Of a stretch of 64,000 nt of DNA, positions 1 to 8,186 are shown in pieces. Source of the stretch: Telluria mixta (lineage in GTDB: Bacteria; Pseudomonadota; Gammaproteobacteria; Burkholderiales; Burkholderiaceae_D); the NCBI RefSeq assembly GCF_029223865.1, contig NZ_CP119520.1:6696001-6760000 (forward strand), in the 5' to 3' direction. Position 1 is the stretch's first letter. Each line of letters starts with the position of its first letter. The notes under the pieces are model-generated. The model saw nothing but the letters and a program-made list of their open reading frames with translations, made no database searches and was not told the DNA's origin. A program made the position numbers and the translations under genes.

Positions 1-1022
1 AGATGGGCGAAGGCCTGAACCAGCTCGTGACGACCACCCGCGATGCCATCGAAGACGTGGTGCGCGTGATGGGCGCGATGTCGGAAGGCGACCTGACCAA
101 GCGCATTGACAAGTCCTACGAGGGCGAGTTCGCCAAGCTGAAGCAATACGCCAACAACACCGTAGACAAGCTGGCGCAGGTGGTGGCCGAGGTCAACGCG
201 GCCGCCGATTCCCTCGCCAGCGCCTCCGAACAGGTGAGCGCGACCGCGCAATCGCTGTCGCAGGCGTCGGGCGAACAGGCGGCCGGCGTCGAAGAAACCA
301 GCGCGTCGATCGAGCAGATGACGGCGTCGATCGCACAGAATACCGAGAACGCGAAAGTCACCGACGGCATGGCGACCAAGGCCGCGCAGGAAGCGACCGA
401 AGGCGGCGCGGCCGTGAAGGAAACCGTGGTGGCCATGAACCAGATCGCCAGGAAGATCGGCATCATCGACGACATCGCCTACCAGACCAACCTGCTGGCG
501 CTGAACGCGGCCATCGAGGCGGCCCGCGCGGGCGAGCACGGCAAGGGCTTCGCCGTCGTCGCGGCCGAGGTGCGCAAGCTGGCCGAACGGAGCCAGGTTG
601 CGGCGCAGGAGATCGGCGAAGTGGCGACCAACAGCGTGGAATTGGCGGAACGTGCCGGCACCCTGCTCGACCAGATGGTGCCGAACATCCGCAAGACGTC
701 CGACCTTGTGCAGGAGATCACGGCGGCGTCGGAAGAACAGTCGGCCGGTGTCGGCCAGATCAACGCGGCGGTGGGCCAGCTGTCCCAGACGACGCAGCAG
801 AACGCGTCCAGTTCGGAAGAGCTGGCGGCGACGGCCGAGGAAATGAGTTCCCAGGCCGAACAGCTGCAGCAGACGATGGCCTTCTTCCGCCTGGCGGCCG
901 GCGCCGCGGGCCAGCCCGCCCGCACGCGCCCGGCGCCCCGCGCGAAGCGCTCCACGCTGCGCCTGGCCGGTGCCGCGCCATCGATGGCCGCGCCCGACGA
1001 AGCCAGCTTCACCAATTTCTGA
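1..1022 (+). CDS. Methyl-accepting chemotaxis protein, 3' part
   Basis: The reading frame is open from the left edge, so the sensor and membrane segments lie outside the window. What is visible is the end of a HAMP-like linker (about residues 15-55 of the visible part) and a full cytoplasmic signalling domain. The conserved hairpin tip, with [20 protein letters not shown] followed by the glycine-rich [11 protein letters not shown] stretch, is at about residues 155-187 and is where CheA and CheW dock. The C-terminus is a flexible Ala/Pro/Arg-rich tail ending in ASFTNF; this is not the classical NWETF tether for CheR/CheB but may act similarly. It is followed directly by cheW, cheR and cheB, so it should feed that adaptation module. 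Identity is certain; the ligand is unknown. Confidence 0.95.
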   Translation, partial: MGEGLNQLVTTTRDAIEDVVRVMGAMSEGDLTKRIDKSYEGEFAKLKQYANNTVDKLAQVVAEVNAAADSLASASEQVSATAQSLSQASGEQAAGVEETSASIEQMTASIAQNTENAKVTDGMATKAAQEATEGGAAVKETVVAMNQIARKIGIIDDIAYQTNLLALNAAIEAARAGEHGKGFAVVAAEVRKLAERSQVAAQEIGEVATNSVELAERAGTLLDQMVPNIRKTSDLVQEITAASEEQSAGVGQINAAVGQLSQTTQQNASSSEELAATAEEMSSQAEQLQQTMAFFRLAAGAAGQPARTRPAPRAKRSTLRLAGAAPSMAAPDEASFTNF

Positions 1023-1036
1023 CCGGTGGTGATCGA

Positions 1037-1552
1037 ATGAACCAGACGAATAAAGCATCGAACGCGGCGACCGACAGCCAGTCCGCCCAATACCTCACCT
1101 TCATGCTGGGCGGCGAAGCCTTCGGCATCGGCATCATGGCCGTCAAGGAGATCATCGAGTTCTCCGGCATCACCGACGTGCCGATGATGCCGGACTCGAT
1201 CCGCGGCGTGATCAACCTGCGCGGCGCCGTCGTGCCCGTGATGGACCTCGCGGCCCGCTTCGGCCGGCCGCAATCCGTGCCCGGCAAGCGCACGTGCATC
1301 GTCATCGTCGAGCTGGAACACGACGGCGAGCGCCAGTTGACGGGCGTCGTCGTCGATGCCGTCAGCGCCGTGCTGGACATCCCGGCATCCGAGATCGAGC
1401 CGGCGCCGTCGTTCGGCACGCGCATCCGCGGCGACTTCATCGCCGGCATGGGCAAGTTGAACGGCAAATTCGTCATCCTGCTGAACGTGCAGCAGGTGCT
1501 GGCGCTGGACGGCCTGGCCGACCTGCCGGCCGCCGACGCCCTCGCCGCCTGA
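1037..1552 (+). CDS. cheW: Chemotaxis coupling protein CheW
   Basis: A 171-residue single-domain CheW. It has the typical opening (YLTFMLGGEAFGIGI, then VKEII) and the strand segment RGVINLRGAVVPVMDL that forms the receptor/CheA docking face. It bridges the chemoreceptor signalling tip and the CheA kinase in the cytoplasmic array. The gene starts 14 bases after the chemoreceptor stop and 5 bases separate it from cheR, so it is co-transcribed with both. No cheA is in the window and it presumably lies to the left. Length is normal for the family and no catalytic residues are expected. Confidence 0.95.
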   Translation: MNQTNKASNAATDSQSAQYLTFMLGGEAFGIGIMAVKEIIEFSGITDVPMMPDSIRGVINLRGAVVPVMDLAARFGRPQSVPGKRTCIVIVELEHDGERQLTGVVVDAVSAVLDIPASEIEPAPSFGTRIRGDFIAGMGKLNGKFVILLNVQQVLALDGLADLPAADALAA

Positions 1553-1557
1553 GCGCC

Positions 1558-2376
1558 ATGCAGCACTGTGCGATCAGCCAGGGCGAGTTCGCGCGCTTCC
1601 AGCGGTTCATCTTCGATATCGCCGGCATCTCGATGTCCGATTCGAAGAAGGCGCTGGTCAGCGGCCGCCTCGCCAAGCGCCTGCAGCACTTCGGCCTGCC
1701 CTCGTACGACGCCTATTTCCGCCTGCTGACGGACGGCGCGCACAAGGACGAGGTGCAGCTGGCCGTCGACCTGCTGACGACGAACGAGACCTATTTCTTC
1801 CGCGAGGCGCGCCATTTCGAGCTGTTGCGCGAAGCGGCGGAAGCCGCGCGCCCGTCGCTGCGGGCGAATGCACCCTTCCGCGTGTGGAGCGCCGCCTGCT
1901 CGTCCGGCGAGGAACCGTATAGCATCGCGATGGTGCTGGCCGACGTGCTCGGATCGGCGCCGTGGGAGGTGACGGCCTCCGACATCAGCACGCGCGTGCT
2001 GGAGCGTGCCCGCGCGGGCCATTATCCGATGGAGCGCGCGACCCACGTGCCGCAGGATTACCTGCGCCGCTACTGCCTGAAGGGCATCCGCGACCAGCAG
2101 GGCACGCTGCTCGTGGAACGCAGCCTGCGCGAGCGCGTGCACTTCCGCCAGGTGAACCTGAACACGGCCCTGCCCGGCGACCTGGGCACCTACGACCTCG
2201 TCTTCCTGCGCAACGTGATGATCTACTTTAACGGCGACACCAAGCGCCAGGTCGTCACGCGCATCATGCAGCGCATCAAGCCGGGCGGCCACCTGTTCAT
2301 CGGCCACTCGGAGAGCCTGCAGGACATGGGCGACGTGGTGCGTCCCGTGATTCCCTCCGTCTACCGTTTACCGTAA
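1558..2376 (+). CDS. cheR: Chemotaxis protein methyltransferase CheR
   Basis: CheR uses S-adenosylmethionine to methylate glutamates in the chemoreceptor signalling domain. The protein has 272 residues. A helical N-terminal domain (about 1-75) is followed by the Rossmann methyltransferase domain, with TNETYFFRE, then VWSAACSSGEEPYSIAM as the SAM-binding loop, and NVMIYF further on. The ATG at 1558 was chosen because it follows cheW by 5 bases and begins the conserved domain; the same frame is open further upstream but that part is a shadow of cheW. It works against the CheB encoded next. Confidence 0.94.
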   Translation: MQHCAISQGEFARFQRFIFDIAGISMSDSKKALVSGRLAKRLQHFGLPSYDAYFRLLTDGAHKDEVQLAVDLLTTNETYFFREARHFELLREAAEAARPSLRANAPFRVWSAACSSGEEPYSIAMVLADVLGSAPWEVTASDISTRVLERARAGHYPMERATHVPQDYLRRYCLKGIRDQQGTLLVERSLRERVHFRQVNLNTALPGDLGTYDLVFLRNVMIYFNGDTKRQVVTRIMQRIKPGGHLFIGHSESLQDMGDVVRPVIPSVYRLP

Positions 2377-2382
2377 ATCCGC

Positions 2383-3468
2383 ATGAAACCAATCGATGTG
2401 ATGGTCGTCGACGACTCGGCCGTCGTGCGCAAGGTCGTCGGCGCCGTGCTGGAATCCGCGCCCGGCATCCGCCTGCTGCACGCCGTGGCCGACCCGCTGC
2501 TCGCCATCGAGCGCATGAAGCAGGCCTGGCCCGACGTGATCCTGCTGGACGTGGAAATGCCGCGCATGGACGGCATCACGTTCCTTCGCAAGATCATGGC
2601 GGAGCGGCCCACGCCTGTCGTGATCTGCTCGACGCTGACCGAAAAAGGCGCCGAGACGACGATGGCCGCGCTGGCCGCGGGCGCCGTGTCCATCATCACC
2701 AAGCCCAAGCTGGGCCTGAAGGACTTCCTCAGCGAGAGCGCGGAAGAGCTGATCGCCGCCGTGCGCGCCGCGAGCCAGGTCAACGTGCGGCGTCTCGCCG
2801 CGCGCGTGCCCTCTGCGCCCGCGCCGGTCCCCGCGAAGCTGAGCGCGGATGCCGTGCTGCCGGCCGCCGCCGACGCGCGCCCCCTGCTGCGCACGACCGA
2901 GCGCGTCGTCGCCATCGGCACGTCCACGGGCGGCACGCTGGCGCTGGAAGAAGTGCTGACGGCGCTGCCGCGCGTCACGCCCGGCATCGTCATCGTGCAG
3001 CACATGCCGGAAAAATTCACGGCCGCCTTCGCCGACCGCCTGAACGGCCTGTGCCAGATCGAAGTGCGCGAGGCGCGCCACGGCGACCGCGTGCTGCCGG
3101 GCCGCGCACTGATCGCCCCGGGAGGCAAGCACATGCTGCTGCGGCGCGACGGCGCCAACTACCACGTCGACGTCATCGACGGCCCGCTCGTGAACCGCCA
3201 TCGTCCGTCCGTCGACGTGCTGTTCCGCTCCGTGGCCAGGCACGCGGGCGCGAACGCGCTCGGCATCATCATGACGGGGATGGGCGACGACGGCGCGGCC
3301 GGTCTGCTCGAGATGCGCAAGGCGGGCGCGCGCACCGTCGCGCAGGACGAGGAGAGCTGCGTCGTGTATGGGATGCCGAAGGAAGCCGTCAAACGGGGCG
3401 GCGTCGAGAAGTCCGTGCCCTTGAAGGCGATCGACCGCGAGATCCTGCAGCAGCTGGGCGTGCGCTGA
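2383..3468 (+). CDS. cheB: Chemotaxis response regulator / glutamate methylesterase CheB
   Basis: CheB removes methyl groups from chemoreceptors and can deamidate glutamines, and is switched on by CheA phosphorylation. The 361-residue protein has an N-terminal receiver domain (residues 1-110; acidic pair D10-D11, phospho-acceptor D56 in LLDVEMP, KP near 105) and a C-terminal esterase domain from about residue 175. The catalytic triad is visible: serine in GTSTGG (about 181), histidine in VQHMPEKF, and aspartate in [10 protein letters not shown]. It starts 6 bases after cheR and closes the operon. Confidence 0.95.
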   Translation: MKPIDVMVVDDSAVVRKVVGAVLESAPGIRLLHAVADPLLAIERMKQAWPDVILLDVEMPRMDGITFLRKIMAERPTPVVICSTLTEKGAETTMAALAAGAVSIITKPKLGLKDFLSESAEELIAAVRAASQVNVRRLAARVPSAPAPVPAKLSADAVLPAAADARPLLRTTERVVAIGTSTGGTLALEEVLTALPRVTPGIVIVQHMPEKFTAAFADRLNGLCQIEVREARHGDRVLPGRALIAPGGKHMLLRRDGANYHVDVIDGPLVNRHRPSVDVLFRSVARHAGANALGIIMTGMGDDGAAGLLEMRKAGARTVAQDEESCVVYGMPKEAVKRGGVEKSVPLKAIDREILQQLGVR

Positions 3469-3522
3469 TCGCGTATCATCACTCTTGAACAGCCTTCCAG
3501 AAGCTGATGCCAGGAGAGTGAG

Positions 3523-4146
3523 ATGAAAAGAAGAATGATTACCACCGCGCTCGCGGCCTGCCTGACGGCCTCCTTGACCGCCTGCGGCGGTGGCGGCGGC
3601 AATGCCGGCTCGGGGAATACCCCGCTGACGCCGCCCGTGTCCAGCAGCGGCAACCTCGACGCGTACGTCGGCACGTGGACGTCCGCGTGCGCGTCGCACG
3701 CGATCGACACGGCCGTCATCGCGCGCGCGGCAGGCTCCAGCAATGCGCTCACGATCGCCGTCACGACCAATTACTACGCCAACACGGCCTGCACGGGCGA
3801 CATCATCGCCACGCAGGTGTGGAGCGCGGCCACGACGGCGACCTATGTCGGCACCGTCGCCTCCTCCATCATGCCGGGGTCGGTCGCCGCCTCCATCGAC
3901 AAGATGACGGCGCAGCAGCCCCAGCGCAGCGTCACGTTGACGGGCACCTTCGTCAGCCGCAAGATCGTCGACGGCCAGCCCAACTGGTGCATCGATTACG
4001 CGGGCGGTTCCGTGTGCGTGCCCGACCGGATCTACGCGGCCGAGCCGGCGCCGTTCGACGGCCTGGCCATCGTGGGCGGCGAACTGGTCGAGGTCAAGTC
4101 GAACGGCGTCAACTACGACGCCGTCGAGCGCTTCACGAAACGCTGA
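3523..4146 (+). CDS. Putative lipoprotein of unknown function
   Basis: A 207-residue protein with a basic start (MKRRM), a hydrophobic stretch and the lipobox SLTAC (cysteine at residue 21), followed by a glycine run. It should be a lipid-anchored envelope protein. The mature part is rich in Thr, Ala and Ser with scattered cysteines and no motif I recognise. A good ribosome site (AGGAGAGTG) precedes the ATG. It follows cheB by 54 bases and may be read from the same transcript, but a link to chemotaxis is only positional. Its end overlaps the convergent P450 gene by 14 bases. Confidence 0.8.
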   Translation: MKRRMITTALAACLTASLTACGGGGGNAGSGNTPLTPPVSSSGNLDAYVGTWTSACASHAIDTAVIARAAGSSNALTIAVTTNYYANTACTGDIIATQVWSAATTATYVGTVASSIMPGSVAASIDKMTAQQPQRSVTLTGTFVSRKIVDGQPNWCIDYAGGSVCVPDRIYAAEPAPFDGLAIVGGELVEVKSNGVNYDAVERFTKR

Positions 4147-5389
4147 CGGGCAGCGCGGCCAGTCCGCGCAGGCCGGCAATGCCGTTCCAGCGCGGCGCCG
4201 CGTCGCGCAGGCGGAGCGTCGGCCAGCGGCGCAGCACGGCGCGCAGCACGACGTCGGCTTCCAGCAGCGACAGCCCGGCGCCGATGCACACGTGCGGCCC
4301 GCTGCCGAACGACAGGTGGCTGCCGGCGCGGCGCGTGATGTCGAACGTGTCCGGATCGGCGAAACGGTCCGGATCGCGGTTCGCCGCGCCGATCAGCGCG
4401 ATCACGAGGTCGCCCCGCTTCAGCGTCGTGCCGTGCAGGGTCAGGTCCGTGGCGACGCGGCGGCCCGTGTATTGCACGGGGCTGTCGTAGCGCAGCAGTT
4501 CGCGGATGGCCAGGGTCATGCCCTCCTCGTCCGCGACGAGTCGCGCCCAAGAGTCCGGGTGCGTGAGCAGGGTGTACAGGCCGTTGCCGAGCAGGTTGCG
4601 CGTCGTCTCGTGGCCGGCGAACAGCAGCATCGCGCATTGCGCCAGCAGCTCGCCGTCCGCCCGCAATTCGCCCGCGGCTTCGGCCTGCAGGAGGCGGCTG
4701 ACGAGGTCCGTACCGGGGGCGTCCCTGCGCGCGGGCAGCAACGCGTCGAAATAGCGCACCATCTGCAGCAGGCTGCGCTGGGCCGCGCGTAACTGCTCGG
4801 CCGTGGGTTGCAGCGCGCCGATGAATGCGGCGAGGTCGTCCGACCATGCCATGAAGCGCGCCTCGTCCTTGCGGGCTATGCCCAGCATCATGCCGATGAC
4901 GCGCGACGGCAGCGGACGCGCGACCTGCGCGATGAAGTCGAAGCCGGCGTGCGCGTCGAGGCCGTCCAGCAGTTCGTCCGTGAGCCGCTCGACGTCGGCG
5001 CGCAAGGTGCGGATCAAGGTCGGATGAAAACCGGCCGCCATCGCCTTGCGTACGCGCTGGTGCTCGTCGCCGTCCAGGAAGACCATCGCACTGCCGAACA
5101 GGCGCTGGAACAGGTCCAGTCCGGCCTGGGCGCGGCGTCCCGCGAAGCTCGCGTCGACGCCGGGGATGCGCTTGACCCAGCCGCCCGTGCGCTGCGACGA
5201 AAAGCGCGGGTCGCGCAGCGCCAGTTCGATGTCCGCATGGCGCGTGAGGACCCACGCGCCCTGGAACACGTCGTCGCGCCACAGCACCGGTCCCGTCTCG
5301 CGCAGGCGGCGGTAGGTGGGATACGGATCGTGCAGGAAGGCGGCGTCGAACGGTGCCATGTCTGCCGCGTCTGGCGCGAAATCTCTCAT
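4133..5389 (-). CDS. Cytochrome P450
   Basis: A soluble 418-residue bacterial P450 of the CYP107/CYP109 kind. Family landmarks: the I-helix oxygen-binding motif AGHETT (about residue 255), the K-helix ELLRYDSPVQ (ExxR is not literal here, but the position is right), and the heme-thiolate loop FGSGPHVCIGAG with the cysteine near residue 365. It should hydroxylate a small hydrophobic substrate using electrons from a ferredoxin system; no ferredoxin or reductase gene is adjacent. It stands alone, convergent with the lipoprotein gene and upstream of nothing on its strand. The start has only a weak ribosome site. The substrate cannot be inferred. Confidence 0.93.
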   Translation of the reverse strand: MRDFAPDAADMAPFDAAFLHDPYPTYRRLRETGPVLWRDDVFQGAWVLTRHADIELALRDPRFSSQRTGGWVKRIPGVDASFAGRRAQAGLDLFQRLFGSAMVFLDGDEHQRVRKAMAAGFHPTLIRTLRADVERLTDELLDGLDAHAGFDFIAQVARPLPSRVIGMMLGIARKDEARFMAWSDDLAAFIGALQPTAEQLRAAQRSLLQMVRYFDALLPARRDAPGTDLVSRLLQAEAAGELRADGELLAQCAMLLFAGHETTRNLLGNGLYTLLTHPDSWARLVADEEGMTLAIRELLRYDSPVQYTGRRVATDLTLHGTTLKRGDLVIALIGAANRDPDRFADPDTFDITRRAGSHLSFGSGPHVCIGAGLSLLEADVVLRAVLRRWPTLRLRDAAPRWNGIAGLRGLAALPVSVS

Positions 5390-5443
5390 GCGATTCTCAA
5401 GATGATGGTTATGCCGGGCCGCACTTTATCACCTTTTGGCGCG

Positions 5444-5737
5444 TCACCCGCCGTCGTAAATAGTCGCGGTCGCCTGTTTCAGGCCGGCTTGCGGCAGAAA
5501 CTGGTCCGAGATCGTCAGGACCGCGTGCAGGTTGTTCCTGAGCTTGTCGAGCTCGATCTCGCCCGGCTTCAGCGCCGTCTGCAGCAGGTGGATCGCCATG
5601 TCGGCCAGCAGCAGGCGCTGTTTGTCGAGCCAGTCCTCGGTGCCCCGTGTCGCGGGGTGGCCCAGCAGGCGCTCCTCGACCACGCGGTGTATCCCCCAGC
5701 TCGTCTTGATGATGTCGGCTCTCGTCAGGTCATCCAT
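5444..5737 (-). CDS. Small hypothetical protein
   Basis: A 97-residue, apparently soluble and mostly helical protein without signal peptide, membrane segment or cysteine. I do not recognise a family. A strong ribosome site (AAGGAGAAG) sits just upstream of the ATG, which supports it being real. It lies between the P450 gene (same strand, 54 bases downstream) and the divergent marR gene, with 84 bases between its start and that of marR. It could therefore be read with the P450 gene and share the control region with marR. Function unknown. Confidence 0.7.
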   Translation of the reverse strand: MDDLTRADIIKTSWGIHRVVEERLLGHPATRGTEDWLDKQRLLLADMAIHLLQTALKPGEIELDKLRNNLHAVLTISDQFLPQAGLKQATATIYDGG

Positions 5738-5789
5738 TTGCTTCTCCTTGGCTATGCCCAGTCTACAACGCCGGCGCGAAAAATATTAG

Positions 5790-5802
5790 TTAGGACTCTT
5801 GA
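5790..5802. promoter_or_regulatory. Candidate MarR operator upstream of marR
   Basis: The sequence TTAGGACTCTTGA is an imperfect form of the perfect palindrome TTAGGACTCCTAA found before the AhpD-like gene at 6509-6521. An outer inverted repeat AATATTA / TAATATT (5782-5788 and 5804-5810) encloses it. The position, 20 bases before the marR ATG and between two divergent genes, suits autorepression. Inferred from sequence only. Confidence 0.5.
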
Positions 5803-5821
5803 TTAATATTCGGACCGTGTT

Positions 5822-6487
5822 ATGATGCCGTCCATGGAACTGAAACCCGAAACCCCATGGGATGGCACCCCGGACATCTCGGCCCGCATCGTCGTCGCGA
5901 TCAACCGCGTCGCGAGCGTGCTGCGGGCGGGCATGTGGGAGTTCGCGACGGCGGAGAACCTGAACCCGACGCAGGCCGACATCCTGCAGCTGCTGCGCGA
6001 CCGCACGCATGGCGTGCGGTTGTCGTGGCTCGCGGTGCAGCTGTCCGTGTCGGCGGCGAGCGCCAGCGATTCCGTGGCGGCCCTCGTCGCCAAGGGGCTC
6101 GTGCGCAAGGACCGGGCCGAGGACGACAAGCGGGCAACTGCGCTATGGCTGACGGACGCCGGCAAGACGCTGGCCGAAAAGCAGGCGAAGGCGCTGGGGT
6201 TCGCGGACGATGCCGCGGCCGCGCTCGACCGGGAAGTGCAGGAGCGGCTGCTCGTCGGGTTGTTCAAGCTGATCGCGGAACTGCAGAAGACCGAGCGCTT
6301 CCCCGCCCTGCGCGCATGCCTGTCGTGCCGCTACTTCGAGGCGAACAAGTTCCCGGGCAGTCCCGCCCCGCACCACTGCGCACTCGTCAAGGCGCCGCTG
6401 CCGATCGCTTTCCTCAGGATCGATTGCGCCGAACAGGAACCGACGGATCCGGTCACGGAACGGCGCAACTGGACGGCGTTCGCCTAA
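5822..6487 (+). CDS. MarR-family regulator with cysteine-rich C-terminus
   Basis: A 221-residue winged-helix regulator. The MarR core covers about residues 20-155 (recognition region around SVSAASASDSVAALVAKGLV, wing around RKDRAEDDKRATALWLT). Unlike ordinary MarR proteins of about 150 residues it has an extra C-terminal segment carrying C166, C169, H184, H185, C186 and C202, a pattern fit for a metal or iron-sulfur site or for thiol switching. Two further in-frame ATGs (5825, 5834) could be the real start, and none has a clear ribosome site. Palindromes before this gene and before the next suggest it controls itself and the redox genes that follow. The sensing role is inference. Confidence 0.85.
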   Translation: MMPSMELKPETPWDGTPDISARIVVAINRVASVLRAGMWEFATAENLNPTQADILQLLRDRTHGVRLSWLAVQLSVSAASASDSVAALVAKGLVRKDRAEDDKRATALWLTDAGKTLAEKQAKALGFADDAAAALDREVQERLLVGLFKLIAELQKTERFPALRACLSCRYFEANKFPGSPAPHHCALVKAPLPIAFLRIDCAEQEPTDPVTERRNWTAFA

Positions 6488-6497
6488 GGTTTTTTTT

Positions 6498-6521
6498 GTC
6501 CTAATTATTTAGGACTCCTAA
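6498..6521. promoter_or_regulatory. Candidate MarR operator, double palindrome
   Basis: Three half-sites overlap here. GTCCTAA (6498-6504) and TTAGGAC (6509-6515) form a perfect 7-bp inverted repeat with a 4-base spacer. TTAGGACTCCTAA (6509-6521) is a second perfect palindrome around one central base. The TTAGGACTC core is shared with the site before marR. The ATG at 6521 lies inside this element, which argues for translation starting at 6548 instead. Confidence 0.6.
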
Positions 6522-6547
6522 TGCAGTTCAACACGAAAGGAACCATC

Positions 6548-7093
6548 ATGACCGCACGCCTCGCCCTCCAGACCCGCGACACCGCCACCCCGGCATCGCG
6601 CAACCTGCTCGACCAGATCCACGGCGCGTTCGGCGCCACGCCGAACATGTTCCGTGCCGTCGCCAATTCGCCGGCCGCGCTGGCCAGCATGTGGGGCGCG
6701 TTCGGCGCCCTCGGCGGCGGCACGCTCGGTGCGAAGCTCGGCGAGCAGATCGCCGTCGCCGTCGCCGACATCAACGATTGCGAATACTGCCTGGCCGCGC
6801 ACACGGTCCTGGGCCGCAAGGCCGGCGCGACGGCCGACGAGATGACCGCGGCGCAGGCCGGACACTCCCCCGATCCGAAGACGGCCGCTGCACTGGCCTT
6901 CGCCGTCCGCGTCGTGCGCCAGCGCGCCAAGATCGATGCGGCCGACGTCGATGCGCTGCGCCACGCCGGCTTCGACGACGGGCAGATCATGGAGATCATG
7001 GCGCACGTGGCCCTGAACCTCTTCACCAACTACGTGAACGTCGCCTTCACCGTGCCGGTCGACTTCCCGCACGTCCGCCTGCGCGCCAAATGA
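6548..7093 (+). CDS. AhpD-like carboxymuconolactone decarboxylase family protein
   Basis: A 181-residue protein of the AhpD/CMD all-helical fold. The redox motif CEYC followed by a histidine three residues on (CEYCLAAH, about residue 78) is the peroxidase-type active site of AhpD relatives, which reduce hydroperoxides with thiol donors. The segment GATPNMFRAVANSP is typical of the peroxidase-related subfamily. The start at 6548 is preferred over an in-frame ATG at 6521 because AAAGGAA lies correctly before it and the earlier ATG falls in an operator palindrome. The stop overlaps the next start (ATGA), so it is coupled to the amidotransferase. The exact substrate is unknown. Confidence 0.9.
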   Translation: MTARLALQTRDTATPASRNLLDQIHGAFGATPNMFRAVANSPAALASMWGAFGALGGGTLGAKLGEQIAVAVADINDCEYCLAAHTVLGRKAGATADEMTAAQAGHSPDPKTAAALAFAVRVVRQRAKIDAADVDALRHAGFDDGQIMEIMAHVALNLFTNYVNVAFTVPVDFPHVRLRAK

Positions 7094-7791
7094 TGAAGTG
7101 CCTCGCCCTTTATCACGTGCGCTTCGAGGATCTCGGGACGTTTGCCGATCCCCTCGAACGCGCCGGCTACGCGATCGAATACCGCCATGCGGGAGCGGCG
7201 CCGCTGTCGGCGGACGAATGGCGCGACGCGGACCTCGTCGTCGTGCTGGGCGGCCCGATCGGCGCCGGCGATGCGGCGGCGTATCCGTGGCTGGACGCGG
7301 AGATCGACGGCCTGGCACAGCGGCTTGCGCTGCGCCGGCCGACGCTCGGCATCTGCCTCGGTGCGCAACTGATGGCCGTCGCCCTCGGCGGCCGCATCGA
7401 GCGCCGGCATGCGATGGAGATCGGCTGGTCGCGCCTGGACGTCGCCCCTGGCGCGGGCCCGCTGGACGCCCTGCGCGGCATCCCGGTGCTGCACTGGCAT
7501 GGCGATAACATCGTGCCGCCGGACGGCGTAGCGAGCCTCGCGGCGACCGACGGCACGCCCTGCCAGGCCTTCGCGGTGGACAGCCACGCGCTGGCGCTGC
7601 AATGCCACGTGGAGTTTGCCGCCGCGCTCGAGGAATGGCTGACCGGGCATGCGGTGGAACTGGCCCATGCCGGCATCGACCTGCACGCCCTGCGCGCCGC
7701 GACCGCCCGCCACGGCCGCGATCTCGCCCTCGCGGGCAACGAACTGCTGCGCCGCTGGCTGGCCGGCATCCACATCAAGGAGACCTCATGA
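7090..7791 (+). CDS. Class I glutamine amidotransferase-like protein
   Basis: A 233-residue stand-alone GATase1 domain of the GMP-synthase-like group. The nucleophile cysteine is in LGICLGAQ (about residue 89) and the His/Glu pair is in QCHVEF (about 171); HWHGD is also typical. Such proteins often act on free glutamine or gamma-glutamyl compounds and are commonly of unknown substrate. Its start overlaps the previous stop by ATGA, and its end overlaps the start of the small thiol protein in the same way, so the three are translationally coupled. A gamma-glutamyl/thiol metabolism role beside an AhpD-like protein is plausible but unproven. Confidence 0.88.
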   Translation: MMKCLALYHVRFEDLGTFADPLERAGYAIEYRHAGAAPLSADEWRDADLVVVLGGPIGAGDAAAYPWLDAEIDGLAQRLALRRPTLGICLGAQLMAVALGGRIERRHAMEIGWSRLDVAPGAGPLDALRGIPVLHWHGDNIVPPDGVASLAATDGTPCQAFAVDSHALALQCHVEFAAALEEWLTGHAVELAHAGIDLHALRAATARHGRDLALAGNELLRRWLAGIHIKETS

Positions 7792-8018
7792 CCCCGACCC
7801 TCTACCACGACGGCTGCAACGTGTGCCTCGACATCGCGCGCGTCCTGCGGACGGCCATGCCGGGCCTCGCCATCGTCGACCTCGGCCTCGCCCCCGACGC
7901 CGCGTTCGACGCGATGGCGCTCGGCGTGCATGACCTGCCCTGCCTCGTCGTCGATGGCCGCGTGCTGCCCGTCGCGCCGCACTCCGTCATCGGCGACGTG
8001 GCGGCGGCGCACGGCTGA
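7788..8018 (+). CDS. Small thioredoxin/glutaredoxin-like CxxC protein
   Basis: A 76-residue protein beginning MTPTLYHDGCNVCLDI, which is the first strand and CxxC active site (CNVC) of a glutaredoxin-like fold, followed by a helix, a second strand and a cis-Pro-like segment (DLPCLVVDGRVL) with a third cysteine. It should be a thiol-disulfide carrier, perhaps recycling the upstream AhpD-like protein. The ATG at 7788 overlaps the amidotransferase stop (ATGA); frame upstream of it belongs to the shadow of that gene. It closes the cassette. Confidence 0.82.
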   Translation: MTPTLYHDGCNVCLDIARVLRTAMPGLAIVDLGLAPDAAFDAMALGVHDLPCLVVDGRVLPVAPHSVIGDVAAAHG

Positions 8019-8026
8019 CGCGCGCT

Positions 8027-8062
8027 GCGACAGATGTTGCGGGCGCGCGCGACAGATGTGCC
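8027..8062. promoter_or_regulatory. Paired activator-binding dyads of the sigma-54 regulon
   Basis: Two 14-bp dyads, GCGACAGATGTTGC (8027-8040) and GCGACAGATGTGCC (8049-8062), lie exactly 22 bp apart, so on the same face of the helix. They fit the pattern GCGACA-NN-TGTNGC also seen twice at 19175-19221. They lie about 80-115 bases before the predicted transcription start at the -24/-12 promoter 8117-8132, the usual distance for an enhancer-type activator site. The protein encoded at 10010-11959 is the natural candidate to bind them. Confidence 0.65.
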
Positions 8063-8116
8063 GTCCGCGCGGCCCCGGGCCGGCCGACGCAGGGGCATGC
8101 GGCCCTTGCGCCGGCC

Positions 8117-8132
8117 TGGCTTGCAATTTGCT
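8117..8132 (+). promoter_or_regulatory. Sigma-54 (-24/-12) promoter of the VOC/HupE unit
   Basis: TGGCTTGCAATTTGCT matches the RpoN consensus in both invariant doublets: GG at 8118-8119 and GC at 8130-8131, 12 bases apart. Transcription would start near 8142, about 45 bases before the VOC ATG. Confidence 0.65.
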
Positions 8133-8186
8133 CTCCGATAGATGCCGCCGCAGCGACGGCGGACCACCACATCATCAGGAGACAGC

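Noticed and set aside
2368..4179. A 603-codon open frame on the minus strand across cheB and the lipoprotein gene
   Set aside because: It is antisense to cheB and the lipoprotein gene, both with clear motifs, and has the His/Arg/Ala-rich composition of GC-rich shadow frames.
6521..6547. ATG at 6521 as start of the AhpD-like gene
   Set aside because: It lies within the palindromic operator and lacks a ribosome site, while the ATG at 6548 has a well placed AAAGGAA.
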